Assembly (NCBI RefSeq): GCF_000422965.1 | Contig: NZ_AUHB01000002.1 | Coordinates: 124,001 to 188,000 of the forward strand | DNA: 64,000 nt | From: Pleomorphomonas oryzae DSM 16300 | Lineage (GTDB): Bacteria; Pseudomonadota; Alphaproteobacteria; Rhizobiales; Pleomorphomonadaceae | Reading direction: 5' to 3' | The notes under the pieces: generated by a model | The model's database searches: none | What the model saw: the letters and a program-made list of their open reading frames with translations, nothing else | Told to the model about the DNA's origin: nothing | Program-made: the position numbers and the translations under genes | Shown: positions 45,026 to 54,487 of the stretch, one piece after another | How positions within the stretch are numbered: the first letter of the stretch is position 1 | Layout of the letters: each line of letters begins with the position of its first letter

Positions 45026-45568
45026 TCAGTCCGCACCGGCCCCACTCCGGGAATGCCTGCCGGCGCCTTCGAACGCCGCCGCGAATGCGACCATGTCGGC
45101 CCGGCCGGAAAAGGCGGAAAGCGGCAAGATGAGCGCCGGCCGGCCACTCGCAAGGACATAGAGACGACGGTCATCCGTTTCGATGCGAATGCCAATAAGC
45201 GCCGGAATGTCGATGACGATGCCGCCAACCGTACCCTTGAAGCCGTCGGCCGAAAACTCGATCTCAGCGGCTCCGACTGGATGGTGGCGGGCCGCCCGGA
45301 TTCGTTCGGTCCTGAGCACGAAGCGCGCTCCCTGCCAGGCAGCAAGCCCGATCAGGCCGAAGGAGGCGAACCATACCGGCCACTCCGCATTGCGCGTCAG
45401 CCAGGACAGAACGACGAGCGGCGGCAAGGCAAAGGCATAACCCAGAAGCGAACGCCAGCCGCGATCAGCAGGTTTCAGAATTGCCTCGAGAGCCAACGCA
45501 TCTTCCTGCTTGGTCGTGAAGACGAAGCGGCGCAATGGCATGGCGGCAGATTCGGCGGCGTCGGTCAT
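45026..45568 (-). CDS. YcxB-like membrane protein of unknown function
   Basis: 180 residues. A short cytoplasmic N-terminus (PLRRFVFTTKQEDALALEA) is followed by two membrane helices (LGYAFALPPLVVLSWL and WFASFGLIGLAAWQGARFV). A beta-rich domain, EIEFSADGFKGTVGGIVIDI, with IRIETDDRRLYVLASGRPAL, resembles the C-terminal domain of YcxB-like proteins. The function is unknown. It sits between infB (54 bases upstream) and rbfA (99 bases downstream) on the same strand, so it is probably carried on the same transcript. In most bacteria these two genes are adjacent. Confidence 0.75.
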   Translation of the reverse strand: MTDAAESAAMPLRRFVFTTKQEDALALEAILKPADRGWRSLLGYAFALPPLVVLSWLTRNAEWPVWFASFGLIGLAAWQGARFVLRTERIRAARHHPVGAAEIEFSADGFKGTVGGIVIDIPALIGIRIETDDRRLYVLASGRPALILPLSAFSGRADMVAFAAAFEGAGRHSRSGAGAD

Positions 45569-45621
45569 GGCATACCGTCGAAAAGGACGTCCGGCACCCC
45601 GTCAGGATGCCGGACGAACCG

Positions 45622-48285
45622 TTACAGCGTACGGGCGATTTCTTCGACGCGGAAGCACTCGATGACGTCGCCGGCCCGCATATCCTGATAGGCCTCGAAG
45701 TTCATGCCGCATTCCTGACCGGCGTGGACTTCCTTGACGTCGTCCTTGAAGCGCTTGAGCGTGCCGAGCTTGCCCTCGTGGATAACCACGTTGTCGCGGA
45801 TGAGGCGCACCGAAGCGCCGCGTTCCACTGTGCCCTCGGTAACCCGGCAACCCGCCACCTTGCCAACCTTGGAAATGTTGAACACTTCCAGGATCTCGGC
45901 GTTGCCGAGGAAGGTTTCGCGCCGCTCGGGGGTGAGCATGCCACTCATGGCCGCCTTCACGTCATCCACGAGGTTGTAGATGATGTTGTAGTAGCGGATT
46001 TCGATCCCGTCGCGGTCGGCTGCGTCACGCGCCTGTTTGTTGGCGCGAACGTTGAAGCCGATGATCGCCGCGTCGGAGGCCGAGGCTAGCGTGACGTCGG
46101 ATTCGGTGACGCCACCGACGCCGCCGTGGATGATCCGCGCTGCCACTTCTTCGTTGCCGAGCTTCTCCAGCGAGGCAATGATGGCTTCGAGCGAACCCTG
46201 CACGTCGGTCTTGACGACCAGCGGGAACTCTTTCTTGCCCGCAGTCTGCAGCTTGTTCATCATCTGCTCGAGCGAGCCGCGCGAACCGGAGGCCCGCTTG
46301 GCAACATTCTCGCGCTTCTGACGGACGCGGTATTCGGTGATCTCGCGAGCGCGTGCCTCGTTCTCGACCACGGCGACGCGGTCGCCGGCGTCAGGCGTAC
46401 CCTGGAAGCCGAGCACCTCGACCGGCATGGCCGGGCCGGCGGCGTTGACGTTGGCGCCATGATCGTCGAGCAGCGCGCGAACGCGACCCCACTCGGAGCC
46501 GGCCACGACGATGTCGCCCACCTTGAGCGTACCGCGATCGACCAGCACGGTGGCCACCGGGCCACGGCCCTTGTCGAGCTTGGCTTCGATGACGATGCCT
46601 TCGGCGGCACGATCGGGGTTGGCCCGGAGTTCCAGCACTTCCGACTGCAGCAGGATGATCTCCAGCAGCTTGTCGAGGTTGGTCTTGGCCTTGGCCGACA
46701 CTTCCACTTCGAGCGTGTCGCCGCCCATCGATTCCACCTGAATTTCATGGCGCAGCAGTTCAGTGCGCACACGCTCAGGGTTGGCGTCGGGCTTGTCGAT
46801 CTTGTTGATGGCGACGATGATCGGCACGCCAGCTGCCTTGGCATGGCTGATGGCTTCAATCGTCTGGGGCATGACGCCGTCGTCGGCTGCCACAACGAGA
46901 ATGACGATATCGGTCACCTTGGCGCCGCGAGCACGCATCGCCGAGAAGGCAGCGTGGCCCGGGGTGTCGATGAAGGTGATCTTCTGGCCGTTTTGTTCGA
47001 CCTGATAGGCGCCGATGTGCTGGGTGATGCCACCCGCTTCGCCAGCCACCACGTTGGCATGACGCAGTGCGTCGAGCAGCGACGTCTTGCCGTGGTCGAC
47101 GTGGCCCATGATGGTGACCACCGGCGGACGCGGCTGCGTATCCACCGCGTCGTCGGGCGCGTCAAACAGGCCTTCCTCGACGTCGGACTCGGAGACGCGC
47201 TTCACCGTATGCCCCATTTCGGTGGCAATCAGCTCGGCAGTGTCGGCGTCGATCACGTCGTTGATCTTCAGCATCTGGCCCTGCTTCATCAGCAGGCGGA
47301 TGACGTCGACGGCGCGCTCGGCCATGCGGTTGGCCAGTTCCTGGATGGTGATCGCCTCGGGCAGGACCACCTCGCGAAGCACCTTCTCGCGCGGGCCGGT
47401 CTGCTGGCCGCGACGCTCCTTCTCGCGCTTGCGCTTCAGCGCGGCGAGCGAGCGAGAGCGTTCACCCTCATCGTCGGAGAGGGCAGCAGAAATGGTCAGG
47501 CGGCCCTTGCGGCGATCATCCTCGCCTGCCTTCTTGACAGGCGCCGGCGCCGGCACGCGTGCCTTCTTGGCAGCGAGCAGCTTGCCGCGCGGGTTCTCTT
47601 CGTCGTCGTCGCCCGCAAGCTTACCGCGCGGTGCCTCGACAGCGGGACGCGGCGCGCTGGTTGGCGCCGGCTTCTTCTCAGCGACGGGAGCTTTCGCAAC
47701 GGCCGGCTCAGCCGGCTTCGGCGGTGCGGCTTCGGCGGGATTCGCCTTGATGCGGGCCTCTTCCTCTGCCTTGAGGCGAGCTTCCTCGATGGCGCGAGCG
47801 GCGGCCTCTTCGGCCTCACGCTTGGCGCGCTCTTCTTCCTCGATCTTACGACGAGCCTCTTCCTCGGCGCGGCGCTTCGCCTCTTCTTCGGCACGCTTGC
47901 GTGCCTCAGCCTCGCGGGCGATGGCTTCCGCAAGGGCGGCCTGGCGGGCTCCGATCTCGTCCTGGCTGAGTGTGCGCAGCACCATGCCACCCGGCGCCGG
48001 GCGGCGCTGCTCGCGCGGCGCGGCGGGGGCGGCGTCGCGGCGAGGCTTCAGGCTCTCGGCGATCGACTTCTGAAGCTGCACAGTCTGCGTCGCTTGCGCG
48101 CCCTCGAGAGGGCCGCCTTCGCCGTGCTTGCGCGACTTCTTGGTCTCCACCACGACGGCTTTTGTCCGGCCATGGCTGAAGCTCTGCTTGACCGTTCCCT
48201 GCTCAACGGTGCGCCGGGATAGGGTCAGCGTCTTCTTGGGCGCCATGGACGTGCTTTTGTCGTCGGTGTTCTTCGTATCGCTCAT
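45622..48285 (-). CDS. infB: Translation initiation factor IF-2
   Basis: 887 residues from ATG 48285 ([20 protein letters not shown]). The N-terminal third is low in complexity: a long Glu/Ala/Arg-rich coiled coil (about 145-205), then a Pro/Ala-rich linker. The IF2-N domain follows ([20 protein letters not shown]), then the GTPase domain, with G1 GHVDHGKT at 394-401 followed by DTPGH and NKID. Domains II, III and IV follow. It places initiator tRNA on the 30S subunit. It is part of the nusA-ylxR-infB-rbfA operon. Confidence 0.98.
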   Translation of the reverse strand: MSDTKNTDDKSTSMAPKKTLTLSRRTVEQGTVKQSFSHGRTKAVVVETKKSRKHGEGGPLEGAQATQTVQLQKSIAESLKPRRDAAPAAPREQRRPAPGGMVLRTLSQDEIGARQAALAEAIAREAEARKRAEEEAKRRAEEEARRKIEEEERAKREAEEAAARAIEEARLKAEEEARIKANPAEAAPPKPAEPAVAKAPVAEKKPAPTSAPRPAVEAPRGKLAGDDDEENPRGKLLAAKKARVPAPAPVKKAGEDDRRKGRLTISAALSDDEGERSRSLAALKRKREKERRGQQTGPREKVLREVVLPEAITIQELANRMAERAVDVIRLLMKQGQMLKINDVIDADTAELIATEMGHTVKRVSESDVEEGLFDAPDDAVDTQPRPPVVTIMGHVDHGKTSLLDALRHANVVAGEAGGITQHIGAYQVEQNGQKITFIDTPGHAAFSAMRARGAKVTDIVILVVAADDGVMPQTIEAISHAKAAGVPIIVAINKIDKPDANPERVRTELLRHEIQVESMGGDTLEVEVSAKAKTNLDKLLEIILLQSEVLELRANPDRAAEGIVIEAKLDKGRGPVATVLVDRGTLKVGDIVVAGSEWGRVRALLDDHGANVNAAGPAMPVEVLGFQGTPDAGDRVAVVENEARAREITEYRVRQKRENVAKRASGSRGSLEQMMNKLQTAGKKEFPLVVKTDVQGSLEAIIASLEKLGNEEVAARIIHGGVGGVTESDVTLASASDAAIIGFNVRANKQARDAADRDGIEIRYYNIIYNLVDDVKAAMSGMLTPERRETFLGNAEILEVFNISKVGKVAGCRVTEGTVERGASVRLIRDNVVIHEGKLGTLKRFKDDVKEVHAGQECGMNFEAYQDMRAGDVIECFRVEEIARTL

Positions 48286-48358
48286 ACCGTGCTCTATCCT
48301 CGCGGGCCGTCGCGGCACCCTCGGAGGGCGGCGCAATGACCAATCGTATTCGCAAACC

Positions 48359-49057
48359 TCAGGAAAGGTCCGCTGTCCAGTCCGTGTCCGGCGCTTCACC
48401 CCTGTAACGGGCCAGCGCTGCAGCGCATTTCAGGAAGCTGGTGCTCGCCCCACCGGCAAGCAGAGCAGCATGTATCACATTTGCGCCGCCCAATGCCAAA
48501 TCCATTTCGCTCGAGGCGAAGATTCCGGCGATCACCTTTGGTCCGGAATGCGCTGGTTGTTGCCATAATGCCGCATTTCCGGGCATTTCGTTTTCGTCTC
48601 CGCCAACCCCGATGGCGCGAAGACGCCGTCTTATCACCTGTCCGACCTTACGTCGGCCGTCGTCGGCCGCCTCGCGAGCATGCAAGACGGCGACCACATT
48701 ACCTTTGCTCACCGCGTCACTCACCTGACCAAAGCCGGTGACCACGAGGCCAGCTTTGCGTGCCATCGACAGGGCGGACAATGCCGCCTTGAGAAGCAAC
48801 GCCTCGACCTGAACCGGCAGATCATCGCCGGCTTTGGCCTCCGCCTTGAGACCGCGCGAAAACGCTCGCTTACGCACTGCCTCGGTAACCACGTCCTGGC
48901 GACAGGTCACCCAGACGCCACGACCCGGCAGGTTGCCGCGAACGTCCGGCACCACCGTGCCGTCAGGTCCGCAAACGAAGCGGATGAGGCCCTCGGGCGG
49001 CTGCGCGACGCGTGTCACGATGCAACTGCGTTCCGCCGTTTCCGATCTCGGTGCCAT
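48359..49057 (-). CDS. YlxR (DUF448) RNA-binding protein fused to an L7Ae-like domain
   Basis: 232 residues from ATG 49057 (AAAGAGGACG upstream). The N-terminal DUF448/YlxR domain (about 8-85) has [40 protein letters not shown] and [13 protein letters not shown]. An L7Ae/L30e-like domain (about 100-195, [21 protein letters not shown] joined in one helix) follows. The two-domain fusion is normal in alphaproteobacteria, where Gram-positives have separate genes. It probably binds rRNA or regulates transcription of translation genes. It lies between nusA and infB. Confidence 0.93.
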   Translation of the reverse strand: MAPRSETAERSCIVTRVAQPPEGLIRFVCGPDGTVVPDVRGNLPGRGVWVTCRQDVVTEAVRKRAFSRGLKAEAKAGDDLPVQVEALLLKAALSALSMARKAGLVVTGFGQVSDAVSKGNVVAVLHAREAADDGRRKVGQVIRRRLRAIGVGGDENEMPGNAALWQQPAHSGPKVIAGIFASSEMDLALGGANVIHAALLAGGASTSFLKCAAALARYRGEAPDTDWTADLS

Positions 49058-49098
49058 CGTCCTCTTTCCGGTTGGAAAGCCGCTCGCGGCGGCCTCCA

Positions 49099-50712
49099 TT
49101 ACGATTCTGAGTTCGCCTCTTCGGCAACCTCTTCGTCGGCAGCTTCGGCTTCCTCTTCCTCAGTCGGCGCTTCGATCCAGCCGACGGCGACGCGCGCCGC
49201 CATGACGATCGCTTCCGCGTCGGTGCGGCTGACGTCGAGATCGGAGAGGCTGCCCTTGTTGCGGACGGTCTCGCCATTCTTGCGCTCCGTCCAGCCGACG
49301 AGGTCGTCAGTGGCGCAGCCCGCGAGATCTTCCACCGTCTTCACGCCGTCCTTGCCGAGGGCCACCATCATGGCGGTGGTAACACCCGGCACGTCGCGCA
49401 GGGCATCGTCGACGCCGAGCTTGATCCGCTCCTCGTCGAGCTCGCGCTCCTTGGCGTCGAGATAATCCTGGGCACGCGCCTGGATTTCCTCGGCCGTCTC
49501 CTCGTCGAAGCCCTCGATGGCGGCGATCTCGTCGCGTTCGACCAGGGTGAGTTCCTCAACCGTGGAGAAGCCCTCGGTGGCAAGCAACTGCCCAACCACC
49601 TCGTCGACGTTAAGCGCGTTCATGAACAACTCGGTGCGCTCGTTGAATTCCTTCTGACGCCGCTCGCTCTCTTCCTGCTCGGTCAGGATGTCGATCGCCC
49701 AGCCGGTCAACTGGCTGGCAAGGCGCACGTTCTGTCCGCGACGGCCGATGGCCAGCGACAGCTGATCGTCGGGCACCACCACCTCGATGCGCTCGGCATC
49801 TTCGTCGAGCACCACCTTGGCGACTTCCGCGGGCTGCAGCGCGTTGACGATGAAGGTGGCCGGATCGGGCGACCAGGGAATGATGTCGATCTTTTCGCCC
49901 TGCAGCTCCTGCACGACGGCCTGCACGCGGCTGCCGCGCATACCGACGCAGGCGCCGACCGGATCGATCGAAGAGTCCTTGGAGATAACGGCGATCTTGG
50001 CGCGCGATCCCGGATCGCGAGCCACCGACTTCACCTCAATGATACCATCATAGATTTCCGGCACTTCTGAGGCGAACAGCTTGGCCATGAACAGCGGATG
50101 GGTACGCGACAGGAACACCTGCGGTCCCCGCTGCTCCCGACGCACGTCGTGAATGATGGCGCGGATGCGGTCGCCATAACGGAAGCTCTCACGGGGGATC
50201 AGTTCGTCACGGCGGCAGATCGCCTCGCCGCGGCCGAGGTCGACGATGACGTTGCCGTATTCGACGCGCTTGACGACGCCGTTCACCACTTCGCCGGTGC
50301 GGTCCTTGAACTCGTCGAACTGACGGTCGCGCTCGGCTTCGCGCACCTTCTGCACGATCACCTGCTTGGCCGACTGGGCAGCGATGCGGCCGAAGTCGAT
50401 CGGCGGCAGCGGCTCGGAGATGAAGTCGCCGACGAGAGCGGCCGGGTTGCGGCGCTGGGCTTCAACGAGATCGACCTCGGTCGAGAAGTTCTCGACATTC
50501 TCGACCACCTGCAGCAAGCGCTGCAGCTTGATCTCGCCGCTGCGCGGATTGATCTCGGCGCGGACGTCGGTCTCGGAACCGTAACGCGAGCGAGCCGCCT
50601 TCTGAATGGCGTCCTCCATCGCCGCGATGACGATCTGCCGGTCGATCGACTTCTCGCGGGCCACCGCGTCGGCGATCTGCAAGAGTTCCAAACGGTTCGC
50701 ACTGACGGCCAT
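49099..50712 (-). CDS. nusA: Transcription termination/antitermination factor NusA
   Basis: 537 residues. The N-terminal RNA-polymerase-binding domain (about 1-125), the S1 domain (TGEVVNGVVKRVEYGNVIVD), and KH1 and KH2 (DPVGACVGMRGSRVQAVVQE, LSLAIGRRGQNVRLASQLTG) are present, followed by two C-terminal helix-hairpin-helix repeats. It ends in an acidic tail (EEEEAEAADEEVAEEANSES). It modulates pausing, termination and rRNA antitermination. It lies 84 bases downstream of rimP in the conserved operon. Confidence 0.98.
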   Translation of the reverse strand: MAVSANRLELLQIADAVAREKSIDRQIVIAAMEDAIQKAARSRYGSETDVRAEINPRSGEIKLQRLLQVVENVENFSTEVDLVEAQRRNPAALVGDFISEPLPPIDFGRIAAQSAKQVIVQKVREAERDRQFDEFKDRTGEVVNGVVKRVEYGNVIVDLGRGEAICRRDELIPRESFRYGDRIRAIIHDVRREQRGPQVFLSRTHPLFMAKLFASEVPEIYDGIIEVKSVARDPGSRAKIAVISKDSSIDPVGACVGMRGSRVQAVVQELQGEKIDIIPWSPDPATFIVNALQPAEVAKVVLDEDAERIEVVVPDDQLSLAIGRRGQNVRLASQLTGWAIDILTEQEESERRQKEFNERTELFMNALNVDEVVGQLLATEGFSTVEELTLVERDEIAAIEGFDEETAEEIQARAQDYLDAKERELDEERIKLGVDDALRDVPGVTTAMMVALGKDGVKTVEDLAGCATDDLVGWTERKNGETVRNKGSLSDLDVSRTDAEAIVMAARVAVGWIEAPTEEEEAEAADEEVAEEANSES

Positions 50713-50796
50713 TATCTTCGTCTCCTACCCTCGATGGGGTTCCTGTTCCGTCCTTCGGGAGTGTCCCCGGTTTCCGTCGAGCGGCACTGCCGCCCG

Positions 50797-51396
50797 CTAT
50801 TCCTGGCTTTTGCCCGCCTTGAGCGCCTCACGGATCAGCGCTTCGTTCAGCACGAGGCGGGCTTCCGATACGGTATCGAGTGGGAACTCGATGTCCTTGG
50901 TGCCGTCTTCGAGCGCCTGCAGAAGGCGCATGCCGCCCTTGTCATCCTTGACGCCGATGAGCCAGCCGCGAAAACGCTTGCGGCCCAAGAGCGGCACGGC
51001 AAGTTCCAGCTTGGTTTCGAAGCCCGACCAGCGCACGAAGTCCGAACGCCGCACCAGAATACGGTCCATGCCCGGCGACGACATCTCAAGGCTGTAGGCC
51101 TTGCCGATCGGATCATCGACGTCGAGCAGCGGCGAGATCACATTGCTCGCAATCTCGCAATCTTCGACGCTCATCGTCCCGTCGGCCTTCTCGGCGAAGA
51201 TCTGCAGAGTCACGCCATTGAGGCCGCTCATGCGGACGCGGACGAGGCGATAGCCAAGATCGATCAATGCCGGCTCGATGATGGCAGCGACCCGCGCCTC
51301 AACGCCCGTCTCGGATACGAGACGCGGCTCATCGAGCGTCGTATCGACACTCTGGCCGCCAAGTGGCGGAAGGGGTGGCTGGTCTTCGGACGTCAT
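50797..51396 (-). CDS. rimP: Ribosome maturation factor RimP
   Basis: 199 residues from ATG 51396 ([20 protein letters not shown]). The N-terminal domain ([40 protein letters not shown]) is followed by the diagnostic [20 protein letters not shown] and an SH3-like C-terminal domain. It is needed for 30S maturation. It is the first gene of the rimP-nusA-ylxR-infB-(ycxB-like)-rbfA unit. A terminator-like hairpin ends only about 38 bases before its start, so its transcript must pass through it. Confidence 0.96.
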   Translation of the reverse strand: MTSEDQPPLPPLGGQSVDTTLDEPRLVSETGVEARVAAIIEPALIDLGYRLVRVRMSGLNGVTLQIFAEKADGTMSVEDCEIASNVISPLLDVDDPIGKAYSLEMSSPGMDRILVRRSDFVRWSGFETKLELAVPLLGRKRFRGWLIGVKDDKGGMRLLQALEDGTKDIEFPLDTVSEARLVLNEALIREALKAGKSQE

Positions 51397-51421
51397 AGGT
51401 CGGCGGTATCCCTCGCGGCGC

Positions 51422-51476
51422 GCCCTTTCGGGCAATAAAAAAGAGCGGGACCTTTCGGACCCACTCCCAACCCGCT
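51422..51476 (-). terminator. Leader hairpins upstream of rimP (terminator/attenuator)
   Basis: On the minus strand AGCGGG (51476-51471) can pair with CCCGCT (51449-51444), followed by CTTTTTTATT. An alternative inner stem GGGTCC-GAAA-GGTCCC (51462-51447, one T-T mismatch) competes for the same CCC. A further hairpin GCCC-GAAA-GGGC (51433-51422) follows. It could be the trmB terminator, but so little DNA remains before the rimP start that the rimP promoter is probably upstream, making it an attenuator. Confidence 0.65.
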
Positions 51477-51606
51477 TTATAAGAGCGCATCAGAACTGAT
51501 GCACCCCATATAGGCCGCTTTTGCGCGGAAATCAATGGCCGGCACAACAGTCATCTACAGTCGGTTCCCGCTGAAAGCTTCATCGACTGGCCGAGATCCT
51601 AAGCGT

Positions 51607-52350
51607 TTATCTTCGCGGCAGGCGACGGAAGGTCAGATAGGCCGAGCCGCGTCCTTCGCGGCGCGCCTTTGCTTCGTAGCGCGTTCCCGGCCAGCCCTCC
51701 CAAGGCTGCCGCCAGTCGTCGGGCGCCGAAGCCGTCCAGACGAAAGCCGAGTTGGCGCGAACGTGGCGCAGCGTCCAGTCGACATAGGTGTCGATGTCCG
51801 AGGCAAACCAGAACTCGCCGCCATCCTTCAAGACGCGAGCGAAGCGGTCGACCGTGTCGGGGCCGACGAAGCGGCGCTTCCAGTGGCGCTTCTTCGGCCA
51901 CGGATCGGGGTAGAGCAGCAATACGCGATCAAGCGAAGCCTCGGGCAGCCAGTCGAGCACTTTGACGCCATCTTCACCGCTGAGGCGAATGTTGCTGGTC
52001 CCCTCGGTGGCAATGCGTCCCAGCGCCTTGGTCATGCCGTTGACGAAGGGTTCGACGCCGATGAAGCCGACGTCGGGTCGCTCAAGCGCCCGGTGGATCA
52101 GGTGTTCGCCGCCGCCGAAGCCGATCTCCAGGCGCAGTTCGGCCGGTGCAGAAGGGAAGAGGTCCGCAAGCCAGTCGGGAGCAGACGTCGTGAGATCGAG
52201 CGACAGCTTGGGCAGGTCGGCCTCGAGCCGTTCGGCTTGTCCCTTTCTCAGGGTCTTGCCCTTGCGGCGGCCGAAGAAGGCGTTTCCGCGAGGCTCGCCG
52301 GGCCTGTGCTCTGCCCTATGGTGGTCGTCGCTCATCATCGCTCGGTGCAT
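51607..52350 (-). CDS. trmB: tRNA (guanine(46)-N7)-methyltransferase
   Basis: 247 residues. The SAM-binding segment [20 protein letters not shown], the [12 protein letters not shown] segment and the TrmB-specific [20 protein letters not shown] are clear. The C-terminal [20 protein letters not shown] is also typical. It makes m7G46 in tRNA. The start could be ATG 52350 or ATG 52338/52335. It lies 86 bases after metK, with a strong terminator between, so it depends on readthrough or a small internal promoter. Confidence 0.95.
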   Translation of the reverse strand: MHRAMMSDDHHRAEHRPGEPRGNAFFGRRKGKTLRKGQAERLEADLPKLSLDLTTSAPDWLADLFPSAPAELRLEIGFGGGEHLIHRALERPDVGFIGVEPFVNGMTKALGRIATEGTSNIRLSGEDGVKVLDWLPEASLDRVLLLYPDPWPKKRHWKRRFVGPDTVDRFARVLKDGGEFWFASDIDTYVDWTLRHVRANSAFVWTASAPDDWRQPWEGWPGTRYEAKARREGRGSAYLTFRRLPRR

Positions 52351-52388
52351 GAAAATCCGGCGGCTCGACTGCTGCCGAAAACAGAAAA

Positions 52389-52411
52389 CCCCGGCAGCCG
52401 AGCTGCCGGGG
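52389..52411 (-). terminator. Rho-independent terminator of metK
   Basis: CCCCGGCAGC (52389-52398) and GCTGCCGGGG (52402-52411) are perfectly paired around a 3-base loop. On the minus strand it is followed by TTTTCTGTTTT. It starts 25 bases after the metK stop and ends 38 bases before the trmB start. Confidence 0.9.
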
Positions 52412-52436
52412 CCGGTGTCTAGCCTATTTCTCCGCC

Positions 52437-53612
52437 TCAGGCGAGGGCAGACTTCAAAGCGTCGACGAGGTCGAGCGCTTCCCAGGAGAAGCCGCCGTCG
52501 GCCTCGGCCGGCCGGCCGAAGTGGCCGTAGGCCGAGGTGCGCGCATAGATCGGCTTGTTGAGGCCGAGCCGCTCGCGGATGCCGCGCGGGGACAGACGAA
52601 CGAAGTCACGATCGCCGAGCACCTTCTCGATCTTGGCCGGATCGACATTGCCGGTGTCGTGCAGGTCGACATAGATCGACAGCGGGTCGCTGACGCCGAT
52701 GGCGTAGCTGAGCTGGATGGTGGCGCGATCGGCGAGGCCGGCGGCCACGATGTTCTTGGCGAGCCAACGGGCGGCGTAGGCGGCCGAACGGTCGACCTTG
52801 GTCGGGTCCTTGCCGGAGAAGGCGCCGCCGCCATGCGGGGCAGCGCCACCATAGGTGTCAACGATGATCTTGCGACCGGTGAGGCCGGCGTCGCCGTCCG
52901 GGCCACCGATGACGAACTTGCCGGTCGGATTGACATGCCAAACGGTTCGCTCATCGACCCAGCCGGCAGGCAGGGCGGCGATGATATAAGGCTCGACGAT
53001 ACGGCGCACATCAGCTGACGTGAGGCCGTCGGCGTGCTGGGTGGACAGAACGATCTGTGGCGCCCGCACAGCCTTGCCGCCTTCATAGGCGACGGTTACC
53101 TGACTCTTGGCATCGGGTCTCAGCAAGGTTTCCTTGCCGGACTTGCGGGCCGTCGCCAGATCGCGAAGGATTTTGTGGGCATAGTAGATCGGAGCCGGCA
53201 TCAGTTCCGGCGTCTCGCGGCAGGCATAGCCGAACATGATGCCCTGGTCGCCTGCGCCCTCGTCCTTGTTGGCCGCGGCGTCAACGCCCTGGGCAATGTC
53301 GGACGACTGCTCATGCAGCAGGATCTCGATCTTGGCATTTTCCCAGTGGAAACCGTCCTGCTCGTAGCCGATGTCGCGGATCGCCTCGCGTGTCAGATGC
53401 TCGATCAGCGCGTTGTCGATGGACTTCGGCCCACGCGTCTCGCCGGCAATGACGACACGGTTGGTGGTGGCGAGCGTCTCGGCCGCAACGCGCGCCTGCG
53501 GTTCGGCGGCAAGGAAGGCATCGACGATGGTGTCGGAAATGCGGTCGCAGACTTTGTCTGGATGACCTTCCGAAACAGACTCGGAAGTAAAGAGGTAATT
53601 CTGGCGAGACAT
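52437..53612 (-). CDS. metK: S-adenosylmethionine synthase
   Basis: 391 residues. ATP and metal sites are in [34 protein letters not shown] and the P-loop-like [20 protein letters not shown]; the [20 protein letters not shown] segment is present. It joins methionine and ATP to SAM in the cytosol as a tetramer. It lies downstream of a PraR-like HTH gene and upstream of trmB, which uses SAM. The 314-base leader contains a terminator-like hairpin and a tandem repeat. Confidence 0.98.
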   Translation of the reverse strand: MSRQNYLFTSESVSEGHPDKVCDRISDTIVDAFLAAEPQARVAAETLATTNRVVIAGETRGPKSIDNALIEHLTREAIRDIGYEQDGFHWENAKIEILLHEQSSDIAQGVDAAANKDEGAGDQGIMFGYACRETPELMPAPIYYAHKILRDLATARKSGKETLLRPDAKSQVTVAYEGGKAVRAPQIVLSTQHADGLTSADVRRIVEPYIIAALPAGWVDERTVWHVNPTGKFVIGGPDGDAGLTGRKIIVDTYGGAAPHGGGAFSGKDPTKVDRSAAYAARWLAKNIVAAGLADRATIQLSYAIGVSDPLSIYVDLHDTGNVDPAKIEKVLGDRDFVRLSPRGIRERLGLNKPIYARTSAYGHFGRPAEADGGFSWEALDLVDALKSALA

Positions 53613-53657
53613 AGGGTTGACCCCTCAAAGAAGACGTCGACGCGGTCGACGGAAGAC

Positions 53658-53689
53658 TGGTCTGTCGCGGCAGTGGTCCGTCGCGGCGG
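53658..53689 (-). repeat. 16-base tandem repeat in the metK leader
   Basis: TGGTCTGTCGCGGCAG (53658-53673) and TGGTCCGTCGCGGCGG (53674-53689) are adjacent copies differing at two positions. The repeat lies 46-77 bases upstream of the metK start, in the probable 5' leader. It could be a double protein-binding site or part of RNA structure; no function is known to me. Confidence 0.5.
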
Positions 53690-53750
53690 TTTCTTTTCGC
53701 AAGCCGCCGCAAAAAGCGCAAGCGTCCGACCATAGGCTCAAGCGCGTTTG

Positions 53751-53780
53751 AAAAGCGCCGTGCGTTTGATGCCACGGCGC
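53751..53780 (-). terminator. Terminator-like hairpin between the HTH gene and metK
   Basis: On the minus strand GCGCCGT (53780-53774) pairs with ACGGCGC (53761-53755) over a 12-base loop and is followed by TTTT (53754-53751). It lies 146 bases after the HTH gene stop and 138 bases before the metK start, so it may end the regulator transcript or attenuate metK. Confidence 0.6.
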
Positions 53781-53926
53781 CAGACGACTCGTTTTGTTTC
53801 AAGATGTCGGGCGGCAAATTTATTCCCGCCGAAAGGTTTTCTTTGCAGCCGCTATAGGCTCAAAATAGAAGCGGATCGCATCGACCATGGTCGAAACGAT
53901 CCGCTACAGCTTTAGTAAGCTTCAGA

Positions 53927-54340
53927 TCAGGCTTCGCCTTCCTCGGTGGCCAGCGTCTGGACCAGATCGACGATACGCCGACGGATGCGTGCGTCCTTGA
54001 TGCGTACAAAAGACTTGTTGAGAGACAGGCCCTCGGTCGACGACAGGAAGTCCACGACGTAGGAATGGCTGGGGCTCTCAGCAAATCCTGCCGCTTCTTC
54101 AGGCGTACCCGGTGCATCCTCGAAGAAGAAGGACACCGGCACCTTGAGAACGGTGGCGATGTGCTGAAGGCGGCTGGCGCCGACGCGGTTGGTGCCTTTT
54201 TCGTATTTCTGGATCTGCTGGAAGGTGATGCCGAGCGCTTCGCCTAGCTTTTCCTGGCTCATGCCAAGCATCATGCGGCGAAGCCGGACACGGCTGCCGA
54301 CATGGATGTCAATGGGATTGGGGGACTTCTTGCTGGCCAT
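53927..54340 (-). CDS. Cro/CI-type HTH regulator, PraR-like
   Basis: 137 residues from ATG 54340 (MASKKSPNPIDIHVGSRVRL). The XRE HTH spans about residues 15-70 (RVRLRRMMLGMSQEKLGEAL, GITFQQIQKYEKGTNRVGAS); a helical tail with LNKSFVRIKDARIRRRIVDL follows. Size and location directly upstream of metK match the PraR family of Rhizobiales, regulators of surface attachment, quorum sensing and symbiosis genes. It lies downstream of lnt with a 147-base gap. The gene name is withheld because only the family is recognised. Confidence 0.88.
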   Translation of the reverse strand: MASKKSPNPIDIHVGSRVRLRRMMLGMSQEKLGEALGITFQQIQKYEKGTNRVGASRLQHIATVLKVPVSFFFEDAPGTPEEAAGFAESPSHSYVVDFLSSTEGLSLNKSFVRIKDARIRRRIVDLVQTLATEEGEA

Positions 54341-54487
54341 ATTAGTCTCGTCTGCGGATTGATCCGCGGTTATTGATGAGGCTCGCAAGGCGCGGTCATT
54401 ATTTGTTGTCTTGCGGCCCATTTCTTGGCAAACGAACCACAACAGGATCGTTGCGCGCTGAGATTGTTGTCTCTGAACGAGAAGTTG

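Larger units (their letters stand above)
53613..53926 (-). other. 314-base gap between the HTH regulator and metK
   Basis: It contains a terminator-like hairpin (53751-53780), an imperfect tandem repeat (53658-53689) and a GTCGAC-rich stretch near 53636-53652. The metK promoter must be here. I do not see a match to the SAM-II or SAM/SAH riboswitch cores that I can defend by eye. No gene is supported. Confidence 0.5.

Noticed and set aside
46126-48222. Long plus-strand open frame opposite infB
   Set aside because: Its low-complexity content mirrors the coiled-coil and GTPase codons of IF-2; it is an antisense shadow.
53613-53926. SAM-II or SAM/SAH riboswitch before metK
   Set aside because: I could not align the core stems and loops of either class by eye. 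The hairpin and repeat are reported without that label.
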